A stretch of DNA of 64,000 nt from Nannobrachium achirus (GCA_963921795.1 OY997645.1:26954159-27018158), one strand, 5' to 3'. Positions 25,101 through 36,930 are shown, numbered from the stretch's first letter. Notes: a model not told the origin generated them from the sequence alone. A program made the numbers and translations.

Positions 25101-27881
25101 TCTTTTGCACGCACTGACAAAACTATTACAGTATTTATCTCTCCCCGTATAGCACGCACATAGGCTAACGATTAACAAGGTTAGATGTCTCACTAAGCTG
25201 CCTTTATGACTTACATTGGATTTAAGCTAAAGACAAGTCCACATATGCAACATAATATACACTTTGTTCATTTATTAACATGACTGCAGCTTATTAATTT
25301 GTGGGCCATCTTTGTTGTGCCGCTGGCAGCAAGGCACTTTAGACAACCATGTTATTTGTGGGTTTTAAACCTTAATTAAACTGTTTTTTAACTGTGTTTC
25401 TCTCTCCACAGGGTTCACAGCTATCACAGTTACCAACCCCATTTGGCTGATAAAGACTCGCCTACAACTGGATGCCAGGTACACACAGCCAATCAGAGCA
25501 GCATGCTTACCAGTCACAGCGAGCCTAATTCAGTGCATCTCCCCATGCGTTTATGAATAATACATGGCAGCCTTTAACTTTCCGCCTGGTATTGGAGATA
25601 CGTTACCCTGGTCCATAGGGATTTTGAGTAGACAACTAGTTGGTTTGGCCTTTTTCTCCGACTGTTCTAAAATTGTGTCTAAATATCAATGTGGCCATAG
25701 TACCTTGTGGGCCACAGCCACAGGGGAACAATTAAAGTGAAGTTGCTATGGGCTTCTTTTGCCTTCCCTCTCTAAGTCCACCCTTCTTTCTTGTCCTTTC
25801 CTAGGAACCGAGGGGAGCGGCAAATGAATGCGTTTGAGTGCATTCGGCGCGTGTACAAAGCGGATGGCCTCCGGGGCTTCTACAGGGGCATGTCCGCATC
25901 CTATGCCGGTATCTCAGAGACTGTGATCCATTTTGTGATCTATGAGAGCATCAAACGGCGACTCCTAGAGTCTAAGGCAGCACAGAACATGGATGAGGAG
26001 GAGGAGGGGACCAGGGATCCATCCGACTTTGTGGGCATGATGCTCGCCGCGGCCACCTCCAAGACGTGTGCCACATCCATTGCTTATCCTCACGGTGAGA
26101 GCAGGAAAACAATACCAGGGTGCTGGAGATTTGGTTTATCATACAAATAGATGAATAACATTTCTGTGTGTTTTCTCATATTTTGGTAACTATACATGTA
26201 CCGTATTTTCTTATCATAAATGTGATGAGAATAGCCTCGATAAATTAGGGCCTGACCAATACTGGGTGTTTGAGACCAATATTGATACAGATTAAAATAC
26301 TGATATCGATATGTTATATAGGCAATTAAACAATAAACTTTATTGTCCAAAATGACATCGGTGCACTGAAACGATAAACGCCACTGGTAATTTAATAATT
26401 ATAAATACATTTTAAAATGTTATATCTGTGATATGCCAATGTCGGGCAATAAAATCGTCTGACCTATAAAAAGGCCTGGCGCTACAATAAAAGAATCATT
26501 TTTAAAGATTTGTTTTTGGGCTTTTTATGCCTTTATTGATAGGACAGTAGACTGACAGGAAATGGGGAGAGAGATGGGGAATGACATGTGGCAAAGGTCG
26601 TCCAGATCGGGAATCGAACCGGCGTCGCCAGCAGGCATCATAGCCTAGTATGTGGTATGCGCCTTGACCACCAGGCCAGCGGGTACCAGAAAGAAGCTTT
26701 CTAGAATAGAAAGCGTTCATAAACATGTCAGACAAGCAGTACTTGGGCTTCGAGCAGTCCACACATGTCAGAATTTCAGTGCTTCTCTAAACTTGGAGTG
26801 CCCTTTGCTTTTTCTGATGGTATTCAGCCAGTTTGTATTTGTATTTTGGATTGTATCTTGCCCTGTATCGGTACTAATTATCTCTGCTCGGAGCACATAT
26901 GACCAATCGTAGGTCCTGATTCAAGGCAAGACGGTGTTAAACGTTGAATCCTGTTCAACTTTTGAAGAGTAGCGCTGTACAGTTTTTGTACAGAAAAACC
27001 TAAAAGTGATGATAAGTCTTAGTTTTAGTGCATATTTACCCCATATTAGCAACAAGTGTGTTAATTTTCCTCAATATAGCACAGCTTTAGTTCCAGTGTT
27101 GTTCACAGGTACCTAACCTAACAGCCATTTGTAGAGAATCCAAGTTGATTGTTGTATGCTAATTATTATAAATATAAATGTATATCATCTATTTACTAGT
27201 AAGACGCCTCAGTGCTATCAGGGATCTCCATATATGGGCATAAAAGGGAATTGTTCCCCTGGCATAACAGGGATCTCCATCTCCATATATGAGCATAAAA
27301 GGGATTTGTTCCCCCTGGCATCACAGGGGTCTTTCTAACAGGGCATCATTAATATTGATGACATCAGGGAACTCCATTCTGTTAGAGTGGTTTCCCTGAC
27401 ATCACAGTGACATCAGAGCATGATGTCAGAGCGGCTCATAGACCGTAAAAATGTGTACATGTCTACACGGACGGACACAGACAAGCTGTGCCATCTCTCA
27501 TAGTAAACTGCAACCTTCGGTCGCATTAAGCGAGTATTTTTATAAATAGAAAGAACAGTTCCTCCAGAGGAATTGGAGGAAGTTAGATGATACATCTCAA
27601 GGGGTTATCCTTTCAATAAAGGTACAATATAAAGGTACATATAAAAGTGATCACTCATGTTTTCCGTGTCTTCCCTCCTCCTTGCAGAAGTGATTCGCAC
27701 CAGGCTACGAGAGGAGGGCACCAAGTACCGCTCCTTCTTCCAGACTCTAATGGCAGTGCCCAGAGAGGAGGGCTTCCGCGCTCTGTACCGCGGCCTCACC
27801 ACACACCTGGTCCGTCAGATCCCCAACACAGCCATCATGATGTGCACCTACGAGCTGGTGGTCTACCTCCTGAAGGGTTAA
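10156..27881 (+). CDS. slc25a36: Mitochondrial pyrimidine nucleotide carrier SLC25A36 (7 exons)
   Basis: Joining 10156-10196, 15533-15697, 18504-18581, 21756-21856, 25412-25478, 25805-26094 and 27688-27881 gives 936 nt, or 311 residues plus TAA. All six introns are GT-AG and phases match. The three carrier signatures are visible: [10 protein letters not shown] (from P26), [10 protein letters not shown] (P138) and [10 protein letters not shown] (P246). The three repeats imply six membrane helices in the inner mitochondrial membrane. In repeat 2 the acidic signature residue is replaced by Trp, as in SLC25A33/36 relatives. Known family role: exchange and uniport of cytosine, uracil and guanine nucleotides, supporting mitochondrial DNA and RNA synthesis. 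The N-terminus [14 protein letters not shown] and the length point to SLC25A36 rather than SLC25A33, which has a longer N-terminus. I cannot tell the a from the b fish paralogue. No frameshift or missing key residue was seen. Confidence 0.97.
10363..10560. mobile_element. hAT-like fragment (right end unclear)
   Basis: CACTGGTTCCCAAGCACTGG then GTCGGGACCC is the typical left end of a fish hAT/Charlie-like element. The right terminus and a target duplication were not found, so the end is approximate. Confidence 0.5.
10631..10801. mobile_element. Foldback element with telomere-like core
   Basis: Words such as CTATGTTCCCCAGGTTCTAT on the left recur in reverse (ATAGAACCTGGGGAACATAG) on the right. 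They flank a core CCCTAACCCTAACCCTAACC. A second foldback element with GGGTTAGGGT in its centre lies at 40791-40941, so the telomere-like core belongs to the repeat and is not a telomere remnant. Confidence 0.65.
10805..11245. mobile_element. AGTACTT-type MITE, copy 1
   Basis: It begins CAGTGGTGGAAAAAGTAC, ends TGTACTTAGTTACTTTACAT, and is full of AAGTAC/GTACTT words, as in the common fish MITE of this type. A GATCTACAAGCTCA palindrome (10953-11007) is embedded. Copies 2 and 3 (29155, 36045) carry the same module. No matching target duplication was seen. Confidence 0.75.
10953..11007. repeat. Palindromic GATCTACA module
   Basis: GAAAATAGCAGATCTACAAG on one arm against CTTGTAGATCTGCTAT on the other, with a loop rich in CGCATCG. 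It lies inside an AGTACTT MITE. Confidence 0.75.
11422..11522. mobile_element. 101-bp TTAA MITE
   Basis: TTAAAGGAGTAGTTCACCCT at the left is mirrored by GATGAACTACTCCTTTAA at the right, giving terminal inverted repeats of about 29 bp (CAAAATGAC against GTCATTTTG continues them). TTAA at both ends suits piggyBac-like integration. The centre contains TATCCGGAATGA, reminiscent of the palindrome at 5699-5773, so this may be an internally deleted relative. Confidence 0.85.
11991..12060 (+). other. Hairpin with 25-bp perfect stem (miRNA-sized)
   Basis: 11991-12015 is exactly complementary to 12036-12060 (arms start TGTTTGTATGG and end CCATACAAACA), with a 20-nt loop. A 70-nt fold of this size suits a pre-miRNA or a small foldback MITE. 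It lies in slc25a36 intron 1 and would be transcribed. The perfect symmetry favours a transposon origin; no family was recognised. Confidence 0.6.
14403..14634. repeat. Long foldback hairpin in intron 1
   Basis: An inner perfect 58-bp inverted repeat (14452-14509 and 14521-14578) surrounds an 11-nt loop. An outer stem pairs AAGGCTGGTAGA with TCTACCAGCCTT and ACTTAAGGAATACTCC with GGAGTATTCCTTAAGT, separated by an 11-nt bulge on the right arm. A 16-bp direct repeat CTATATTAGAACCAAG occurs at 14390-14405 and 14717-14732, possibly marking an insertion of about 310 bp. The slc25a36 pre-mRNA would fold here into a long duplex. Confidence 0.85.
15291..15350. repeat. Degenerate palindromic module
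   Basis: GTAGCAGATC, AAGCTCACAATGCATCACAA and GAGCTTGTAC match the GATCTACAAGCTCA module family with several changes. It lies in intron 1, close to exon 2. Confidence 0.5.
15533..15697 (+). CDS. slc25a36: slc25a36 coding exon 2
   Basis: The acceptor ends CCAG at 15532 and the donor is GTGGGT at 15698. The exon encodes residues 14-69: [11 protein letters not shown], the first carrier signature [10 protein letters not shown], and the loop ending GPLHCLK, with the Lys codon split across the junction. It covers helix 1 and the first matrix loop. Confidence 0.96.
15698..18503 (+). other. slc25a36: slc25a36 intron 2
   Basis: 2.8 kb with a 725-bp TTAA MITE (17092-17816) holding a nested hAT-like segment. 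The rest is unremarkable; no further exon was seen. Confidence 0.75.
17092..17816. mobile_element. 725-bp TTAA MITE with nested hAT-like insert
   Basis: The left end TTAAAGAACAAC... and right end ...GTTGTCCTTTAA are inverted repeats of about 50 bp, including AACAAGGGTTCATATTTTAG and its complement CTAAAATATGAACCCTTGTT. TTAA brackets the element. Subterminal TGTACAAGTGGCT and AGCCACTTGTACG pair as well. Inside, GGGGTCGGGGCACC to CACTTTGAAAACCCCTGCTG (about 17290-17611) looks like an hAT-type insertion. No transposase is present. Confidence 0.8.
18504..18581 (+). CDS. slc25a36: slc25a36 coding exon 3
   Basis: The acceptor is CTACAG and the donor GTAAGT. It encodes [20 protein letters not shown] and GVAPS plus two bases of Arg. 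The EG[12 protein letters not shown] stretch is the conserved segment after the first matrix helix. Confidence 0.96.
18727..19013 (-). mobile_element. tRNA-derived SINE (reverse)
   Basis: Read on the minus strand, the head GGCAGTGGCTCAGGAGGTAG carries an A box and GGTTCAAATCC a B box. Next come a body with GTCCTTGGGCAAGACACTGA and a tail with GTAAAGCGATTTGAGCACTT. This is the layout of a common fish SINE. A fragment of the same tail is at 9008-9056. The head is too diverged to be a tRNA gene. Confidence 0.8.
20698..20864 (-). mobile_element. tRNA-derived SINE copy 2 (reverse)
   Basis: The reverse complement matches the SINE at 2886-3088: TGGCCTAGCGGTCTAGGCGC head, GTTTGAGTCCC B-box region, CATGTCACTCCTCGTCTCTC body. 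It is more diverged and lacks the A-rich tail. It lies in intron 3. Confidence 0.8.
20880..20940 (+). mobile_element. LINE-like 3' tail fragment
   Basis: CAAGACAAATTTCAGTGTGA followed by ACTGACAATAAAGTACTATA and a TCATA repeat resembles the 3' end of a fish non-LTR element. It is only about 60 bp, so the call is weak. Confidence 0.4.
21756..21856 (+). CDS. slc25a36: slc25a36 coding exon 4
   Basis: The acceptor is CAACAG and the donor GTAATC. It encodes [21 protein letters not shown] and so on to SAALA, with the next Gly codon split. It finishes helix 2, crosses the intermembrane loop and enters helix 3. Confidence 0.96.
24405..24620 (+). mobile_element. SINE 3' portion, related to 43580-44065
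   Basis: Shares with 43580-44065 the ordered words ACTGTCAACTGAAAAG (there ACTGTCAGGTGAAAAG), a CATGTGTATCGGAGGAGACA-type block and a terminal GGGACAATTAGCAATG block. The tRNA-like head is missing. Confidence 0.55.
24954..25045 (+). repeat. Pyrimidine-rich (CT) tract
   Basis: An impure run of TCTCTCTC, TTTCTCTC and CCCTC within intron 4. The reverse frame reads as Arg/Glu repeats and is not a gene. Confidence 0.85.
25412..25478 (+). CDS. slc25a36: slc25a36 coding exon 5
   Basis: The acceptor is CCACAG and the donor GTACAC. It encodes GFTAITVTN, the second carrier signature [10 protein letters not shown] (residues 138-147), and LDA plus two bases of Arg. It is the smallest internal exon, 67 nt. 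Confidence 0.96.
25805..26094 (+). CDS. slc25a36: slc25a36 coding exon 6
   Basis: The acceptor is CCTAG and the donor GTGAGA. It encodes residues 152-247, including [20 protein letters not shown] (end of repeat 2), an acidic linker with [29 protein letters not shown] and PH of the third signature. The next Glu codon is split across the junction. It is the largest exon, 290 nt. Confidence 0.97.
26498..26688 (-). mobile_element. tRNA-derived SINE copy 3 (reverse)
   Basis: The reverse complement has a TGGCCTGGTGGTCAAGGCGC head, GGTTCGATTCCC B box, CATGTCATTCCCCATCTCTC body and AAAACAAATCTTTAAAAA tail. It is the same family as 2886-3088. It lies in intron 6. Confidence 0.85.
27221..27420 (+). 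repeat. Local tandem/dispersed repeat (CCATATATGGGCAT)
   Basis: GGGATCTCCATATATGGGCA recurs about 50 bp later as a slightly longer variant. Next comes TTAATATTGATGACATCAGG, which is shared with 32803-32829. The neighbouring block AGTAAGACGCC is also shared (27200 and 32533). An unclassified dispersed repeat is likely. Confidence 0.6.
27688..27881 (+). CDS. slc25a36: slc25a36 coding exon 7 and stop
   Basis: The acceptor is TTGCAG. It completes the third signature (EVIRTRLR) and encodes [33 protein letters not shown] and the C-terminal [12 protein letters not shown], then TAA at 27879-27881. The open frame extends upstream to 27657 only because the intron happens to be open; the coding part starts at 27688. 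Confidence 0.97.
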
Positions 27882-28552
27882 TCCCTGCTCCTCCTGTTTT
27901 ACGTGTTTATATATATATATAACCCTGCCCCTAAAACTGGAGAAAGCGAGAGACAGACAGACAGACAGAGAGAATGCCAGCCAGGACCGATGTGCAACAG
28001 ATCGCCCCCTCCTCACTAGAAACAGACAGGAGGCGGTGACTTCACATTCCTCACTGAAAGCTAAAGCTAAAGTGTAAATTTCAAAACGGCGTAGCAGTTG
28101 TTTTAAATGATGTGGGCTTTTGTTTCTCTGATGGATACAGGCGACAGCTAGGATCTTCACATTGATTTTGGAGATCTGGTTTTAGTGATGGTTGGCCCAC
28201 GGCCAGCCCCCCGTCATTCTTTTTTGACATGTCTAATTTTTACATCCTGCTGCACTCCCTTAGCTTCTCTTTGATGAGTTGCTTGTGGAAGCACATAGAT
28301 GTACAGACGAGAGCATCTAAGTTATATTATTACAAGCCGCAGCGCTAACAATACTAATAATTGAGAAGTAATCCCTCTACTTTACTACCTGTAGTGGATC
28401 TTAGAACCTCAGAGGCAGAAGGTGTGTTTTTCTCTCGGTTATTATGAGAATTGTACTTTTTGTTGTTGTTGCTTTGGGAGCCTTTTAGATTACTGCGCAG
28501 CATTCCTCCCTTAAGCCTGTTTTGAGCTTAGTTGCGTGCCTGTGTCGCACAC

Positions 28553-28616
28553 AGAAATAGCTGATCTGAAAGCTCACAACAGATAGCATTGCGACGTGTT
28601 GTGATATTTTAGATAG
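28553..28616. repeat. Degenerate palindromic module
   Basis: GAAATAGCTGATCTGAAAGC followed by TCACAAC, then TTGTGATATTTTAGATAG: a decayed copy of the GATCTACAAGCTCA palindrome, in the probable 3'UTR. Confidence 0.5.
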
Positions 28617-29154
28617 GCTTTTCCGTGTGAGACACGGCACATCAATAAGTATACTGTAAATCAGGCTTCATTGTCCCATCGGACCCAAAGTTGTCCAGAA
28701 ACCACACTTTATCAATGGTCACTGCTGTGTTTGAGCAAAAATCTATGATCTGGATTCTTGCTGTTGATGTATAGAAGTGGGTTCAGCACTGTAGGCTTGG
28801 TGTGGGTGTATAAACGGAGGGAGGGAGGGGATGTGCCTTGTGTGAAAATGTGAACTGGAACTGCACAGAGACGCACAGTGGTTGTCGGAGATGGGTGGAG
28901 TTCTAGTCACTGTCACAATATATGACAAGTGTATGGAGTAGCACACTGGTGTTGGGCAACACACATGGTCAGCAGCCTTACTGCACATGATGAATACACA
29001 CAGACAAAGGGCCTGCCCCGGGGTCGATAACCAGTATCGATAAAGATCATATCAATCACATTGAAAAAAAATGGCAAATGCATCACAGAAATCTGACATG
29101 CTAATTGTAATTTGGTTTGTAGTGTTCATTTAGACAATACGATATATAGATATA

Positions 29155-29668
29155 CAGTGGTGGTCTGGTGGACAAAGTGTTCAACCCCAGTACTAGTAGT
29201 CAAAAGTATAGATATTCCTGGCTAAATACTATTTAACTCGAGTACAAATTAGACAGAGCAACTGTCACTTTAAGTGCTGGAGTACTTGGTTTTAATAATA
29301 CTTAAGTATTCAAATGTAGATGCTTTTAATTCAAAAGTACAAATGGCATTGTACATTGTCTTTTTAATCAATGCATGCACAAAAAAAAATAATAGGTGAA
29401 AATAGCTTAACTACAAGCTCAAAATGCGACTCGTTGTAAACTTGTAGAACTGCTATTTTCACTATAATTGAAATAAGGCTTAAGTAGTTAATTCATTATG
29501 TACTTTTTTCCTAGAAATGTAGTCAACATAATATTTGTCTTTGAATTGTAGTGGAGTGAAAGTCATAAGTATCCAAAAATATTCAAATAATACTCAATTA
29601 ACATACAGATAAAATAAATACTTAAGTACAGTACTCAAGTAAATGTATTGTGTTACTGTCCACCACTG
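29155..29668. mobile_element. AGTACTT-type MITE, copy 2
   Basis: It starts CAGTGGTGGTCTGG and ends TACTGTCCACCACTG, with inverted termini and many AAGTACTT words. Flanks TAGATATA and TATCTATA are similar but not identical. The palindromic module at 29396-29462 is embedded. Confidence 0.75.
29396..29462. repeat. Palindromic GATCTACA module
   Basis: GTGAAAATAGC and CTACAAGCTCA on the left pair with AACTTGTAG and GCTATTTTCAC on the right, around a loop with ATGCGACTCG. It lies inside AGTACTT MITE copy 2. Confidence 0.75.
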
Positions 29669-31433
29669 TATCTATATATATATATATATGTGTGTGTGTA
29701 CAGTATTATCTATATATGCACACACCATAATATGGTTACAATATTGATATATTGCACAGCCCTAGACACATTGTCTGCAGATTTCGTGAGACCTATCTTT
29801 CAAGACACCATGATATTGTCACACATATGGGCATTTACATGTGTTTACATTTACTTGACACCAAAAGCATACCGTCATTGACCATATTCACACTTGGGCC
29901 ACTTTGCGCTTACGTCATACTTGACAGCCCAGAAAATGACTTGAAAATGGCTCACTGTGTGATTATGGTCAATATGATCAGACAAGAGGGCAACGGTTGA
30001 ATCTGACCATTACATCTCTAGTGTGTTTGTGTTCTGTGGATTGTCTGTGAGAGCTGACAACGGTACAGTGTCAACAGAATAACCCTAAGCAGAGTCTACC
30101 ATTCTAACATACTTGAATGTAAACAGAGATGATGAATAAACTTACTAGACAAGGAAGTGAAACACCGACCAAAATTGTGAGAAAAAACAAAAAAAAAAAA
30201 AAAAACATTAACTGAATGAATAAAGTTATACGTTCTAACATAAATATAGTAATATTGATGAAGGCTATATTGTATACAGTTGAAGTATGTCCACACAAAA
30301 TGTGACTATGTTGTGTTTGTCTGCCCTTTATCGGGAAATGCAAACCATTTTTTTATTTTTTTCCTTTTTTGGCCTTCACTTGTTGTTTTCTCCTCGGCAA
30401 ACAACTGTGTGGTTCTTTATGCACTTTTCCATTGGCTCTACAAACCTTTTATTTCATGTTGTGTCTTTCCTCACGTTCAGAATTCAGGCTAGTTTTACAG
30501 GCGAGGACAATCCTCTATTGAGTTGACTCTGGAAAATTGTACACTTTAGCCTGCAAGGTTTGTTTTGTGGGGACGGAGAAATTGCAAGAATTTGTTCTCC
30601 TTGGAGTGTACAGTATGTGTGTGAATGAGTACTGGAGACATTCATATCCCGTTTTGTCGGTTTCCTCACCCCATGCTGTATGTTTCGCTGTAACGTGTTT
30701 TTTTTTTGAGAAAAGAAATATGGCTGCATTTAAAATAATTTCCAAACTAAGATAAATAATTTTGGAACGATAGTATTTTTTGCTTTAGTTTATTTTAATT
30801 TGAATGTTTTGTTTGTGATGTCCTTGCCTTGGAATTTAACGACGCTTGCTCTCTACCCACCGGTTTTATTTAATTGGTTTTGCTTTGGTTTTGTGTTCTT
30901 TTTAAACTGTTAAACACGTGTTTTGTTGTCACCGCATCCAGCCTTGTAACCATGGAGATGCCCTCACCTACTGACCTTTCCTCACTCACATGACATTGAC
31001 ATGAGCACAAAGAGGCTTTCCCAGTCTGTGTAAGCTTCACTGTTTGCATTTCAATCGCGGGCTGCAATGTCGATATAGCACGTCTTGACCCAGACCGACA
31101 TCTCACATTAACAGCCCAAACCCATTACTTTCCAATGATAACTTCTTAAAACTCTTCATTAATTTGATCTGAGTGTTAGTGTGCAGCATTATGCTTGTCC
31201 AACTCTTATTTGGAACATTTGAGGACATAATGGCAGGCTTTAATAGAGATCTCTTCTATGTGCAGCTCGGACATGCTAACTTTGTGCCATTCAACATCTT
31301 GAGACTGTAGACAAACTGCTTTAGTCTGTGGCTCTACAAGGGCCTCAGATGTTCTAAAGAGTCCCAGTGAAAAGTGATCAAAAATCATTTTTACTGTTAA
31401 CTCATATCTGCGCAAATGATTGATGCATTAGAC

Positions 31434-31583
31434 CAGTGGTTCTCAAAGTGTGGTCCAGGGACTCTGGGTTTCAAGTCTGTAACTGACAGTATACAAATGC
31501 AACCAGATGGGTCCATTTGGTTCCATTTATGTACTGTCAGAGTTGAGGGGGTTCTTTGAAATGTAATGGTTTGAGAACCACTG
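31434..31583. mobile_element. 150-bp hAT MITE with perfect TSD
   Basis: The termini CAGTGGTTCTCAAA and TTTGAGAACCACTG are a perfect 14-bp inverted repeat, the Charlie-type hAT terminus. CATTAGAC is duplicated exactly on both sides (31426-31433 and 31584-31591). It lies in the probable slc25a36 3'UTR and has no coding capacity. Confidence 0.93.
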
Positions 31584-32196
31584 CATTAGACCGATGGCCT
31601 CATTGTAAATTAATTGTTAACAAATATTCTATGGATGAGTCTGGACAAAACCATTTATGCTGCAGCTGATGATGTAGTGCTTGAGGCTCTACGTCCATGG
31701 GTGTCTGTGTTGCTGCTAGTAATGACTTGTGTCCTCAGTCACGGTGCTGGCTACACTCCCATAGACCTGAGACCGGCCTGGTTCACACAGTCTATGCAAA
31801 TGGTGAGTCCACTTGTTTGCACCTAGAGTACTTCAATGTTTGTCCCAGGACACATTCACAACTCATGGTTATCGTCTTGCCTCTGAATGTGTGTGCCGTT
31901 TCAGTGACTATGTTTTAATCTGTGTGCATGTTTGTGTGTTGTATGTGTGTGTGCTTCAGTTGCCTCATACTGTATGTCAACCAGTTATTGTTTTTTGTGT
32001 GTGCGACTGTGCGTGTGTGAGAGACCATAGGAGGATGCACTCAGTTGAATAACCGCTAACAGTGTTTTTTTTATTTTACTTTTATAATACATTGTTTTCC
32101 CATCCCTCTCCCCCTCATGGTAACTTTGGTGAGGCTACTGGAAGTGTGTCTCATGCTATGCATTCTGTCATCCCTATTTTTTGTAAAACAAAATTC

Positions 32197-32202
32197 AATA
32201 AA
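32197..32202 (+). promoter_or_regulatory. Candidate polyadenylation signal
   Basis: AATAAA preceded by A/T-rich sequence and followed within 30 nt by GT-rich TGTTCATGTTCC. It is the best 3'-end signal between the slc25a36 stop and the next promoter. Confidence 0.45.
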
Positions 32203-32220
32203 ATGGAAAGAGTGCAGATA

Positions 32221-34607
<2,387 letters not shown>

Positions 34608-34698
34608 TGAGAGAGCAAGGAGGGAGAGACTTCTTGTATGTGGGTGTGCATGCATATGTGCCCATGTCTGTTGTTTGAGAGATGGGAAGGGGGAGAGA

Positions 34699-34872
<174 letters not shown>

Positions 34873-35064
34873 TGAAAGAGAAGACATAATGAAAGGCAGA
34901 CTAAGAGACAACGGAAACCAGATGATGAAACATGGGTGTCTGAGGACTTGTGGAAGTTACAGGGAGTTCTGAGAGACCGCCACTCATGGCAACTGTCTCT
35001 GAGGTTTGTGCCAAAAGACAGACAGACAGACGGGCAGACAGACACATGCACTCAAGGCCTCACA

Positions 35065-35065
<1 letters not shown>

Positions 35066-35120
<55 letters not shown>
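35066..35120 (+). repeat. (CA)n microsatellite
   Basis: About 55 bp of pure CA; part of a cluster of arrays within 1.1 kb. Confidence 0.98.
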
Positions 35121-35126
<6 letters not shown>

Positions 35127-35299
35127 CACTCGCAGTATGAAGTTAGGTTGTGACTCATCTACATTTGTAAGGGTATATGTAATATGTGAATTATGATTAT
35201 GTATTTGAATTTATGAGGAACACACAGCAAGCATTCTGTGGTGATAGATAGGGAGAGGAGGAGAGAAATAATCCAGTAATAAAATTACTATAAGGAAAT

Positions 35300-35383
35300 A
35301 AGAATGCTGACCAGGAATATTTACTCCTGAAGGAGTAAATATTTAATCCTAAAGAAGTAAATATTCCTGCGGTCAGCATTCTT
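35300..35383. other. 84-bp hairpin
   Basis: AAGAATGCTGACC pairs perfectly with GGTCAGCATTCTT. Just inside, GGAATATTTACT pairs with AGTAAATATTCC, and TACTCCT-GAA-AGGAGTA can form an alternative inner stem. The size suits a small foldback element or pre-miRNA-like transcript. Confidence 0.6.
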
Positions 35384-35410
35384 GTAACTGACAGTCTGTC
35401 CACCCCAGTA

Positions 35411-35526
<116 letters not shown>

Positions 35527-36044
35527 TGCACTCACAGTCTTAAACTGTAGATTGCACACCAAGGGTGTAAAACTTAAATAATAATGTTATTCTGGGAATT
35601 GATTAGACAATGTGTGGGAGCAGGCACACCATGTTCTCTCAAAACAGATGGGCTCTTAATCTACACTGAAGCTAATAAGCCTATTAGGCTATTTCACACC
35701 ATTATAGGCCTATTTCAATTCTCAAAATACTTTAGGCAGACAAAGCTGTTGCTTATCTATAATCACAGGTTTGAAAGCTGTCAGAATATTACTTCATGTA
35801 TATTTGAATTAGCTTTGTTTGTTTAGGCTAAGTATGTTATGTCATTGTTTGTCTATTAAATTGGTGATGCAAATGGTCTTCCAAGACCAAGTCTGACAGC
35901 CAGACAGCTCAGCATGTCATCCTATACAGGTCTCCCTTCAAACTCCTTTGGCTAATGAGTTGGAGATAATTAATCCAATTTAGTGGCATATGGCCCATGT
36001 AAGCCTGGGGGGTACAAGGGAAAGGGAAAGACAGTGGCTTCCAC

Positions 36045-36444
36045 CAGTGTTGGAAAAAGTACTCACATTTTATTTTAACAAAATATAGCTTAAAGCACCA
36101 AAAGTAAAAGTAGGCCAACAAAATGCATATTTACAAGCTCACAACAACGTGTATAGTGATGCAACACATCTATTTTCAAATAGTCTATCCTGTATGAAAT
36201 AGGGCTAAAGTGGTTTGTGTACTGTATTATATTATTTATATCTGTAAAGTAACCAGTAAAGTTTCCAAATAATTGTAGTGGAGTAAAAGTAGCCTAAAGA
36301 ATTTGCCTGTGAGATGTAGTGTAAAAGCGCAGAAGTAAAAGAGTAGAAGTAAAAGTATTGGAAAATTGGAAATAGCCTACTCAAGTAAAGTACAAATACC
36401 TCAACATTTTACTAATTTTAGGCCTACTTAGTTAGGCTACTTAG
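36045..36444. mobile_element. AGTACTT-type MITE, copy 3
   Basis: It begins CAGTGTTGGAAAAAGTACTC, contains AAAGTAAAAGTAG, GTAGTGGAGTAAAAGTAG and CAAGTAAAGTACAAATACC, and carries a decayed palindromic module (36122-36179). The right end runs into an hAT-like element. Confidence 0.7.
36122..36179. repeat. Degenerate palindromic module
   Basis: CATATTTACAAGCTCACAAC and ACATCTATTTTC match the outer parts of the module family, at the same relative place as in MITE copies 1 and 2. Confidence 0.55.
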
Positions 36445-36446
36445 TT

Positions 36447-36775
36447 TACAGCAGAACCCCCAAAATGAACTGGGGACCCCACCCTGACAAGCATTTAATG
36501 TGACTCGGTTCCACAGATAGGGCCTATATTGTGAAAATAGCAATGTTCGCCTCTTGCTTAGGACAGTTTGGCCAGTTTGGTATTAAAACAGTCTTGAAAG
36601 TCCTTAAATTGTCACTTTAGAAATGTTCAGATGCCATATAGTGTTGGTTGGTATGTTTGTTTACAAGTGAGTGAGAAAAGAAATGAGTCAAATGACATTA
36701 AGCTAATCATGGGGACCCCACAAAATAAATGTGGGGACCCCACTGGGGTCCCAACCCCAAGTTTGAGAACCACTG
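36447..36775. mobile_element. hAT-like element
   Basis: The right end AGTTTGAGAACCACTG is the hAT terminus also seen at 31583. The left end CAGCAGAACCCCCAAAATG is less certain and no duplication was found. Repeated GGGGACCCCAC words fill both ends. A fragment ATTGTGAAAATAGCA of the palindromic module is inside (about 36530). Confidence 0.6.
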
Positions 36776-36839
36776 GTTAACAGTGCACACCATTGGCTTC
36801 CACGCTCGTGTCTCCTCCATCACCTACAGTTGATCCCGT

Positions 36840-36930
36840 CCCTCTGGCAGCGACGTGGCCAATCAGCGCGTCTCTCACACACATGCACTGTGTCTGTGTG
36901 CGGAGAGGGAACAAAGAGAGCCGACCGACG
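36840..36930 (+). promoter_or_regulatory. Candidate promoter of the next gene
   Basis: A consensus NF-Y box GGCCAATCAGCG (CCAAT at 36859-36863) lies in locally CpG-containing sequence just upstream of a CpG-rich, splice-donor-terminated block. Confidence 0.45.

Larger units (their letters stand above)
21857..25411 (+). other. slc25a36: slc25a36 intron 4
   Basis: 3.6 kb. It holds a short GT-rich tract near 22280-22330, a G+C-richer stretch (22910-23180) resembling a dispersed repeat but unclassified, a SINE 3' portion (24405-24620) and a pyrimidine tract (24954-25045). No extra exon was recognised. Confidence 0.65.
26095..27687 (+). other. slc25a36: slc25a36 intron 6
   Basis: 1.6 kb with a reverse SINE (26498-26688) and a local repeat block (27221-27420). 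Intron 5 (25479-25804, 326 bp) holds nothing recognised. Confidence 0.75.
27882..32220 (+). other. slc25a36: Probable slc25a36 3'UTR (end inferred)
   Basis: No further coding exon follows the TAA. AATAAA signals occur near 30134 and 30217, and a strong one is at 32197-32202 with GT-rich sequence after it. A long 3'UTR would include an AGTACTT MITE (29155-29668), palindromic modules (28553, 29396) and a complete hAT MITE (31434-31583). Which signal is used cannot be known without transcript data; shorter forms are likely too. Confidence 0.4.
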
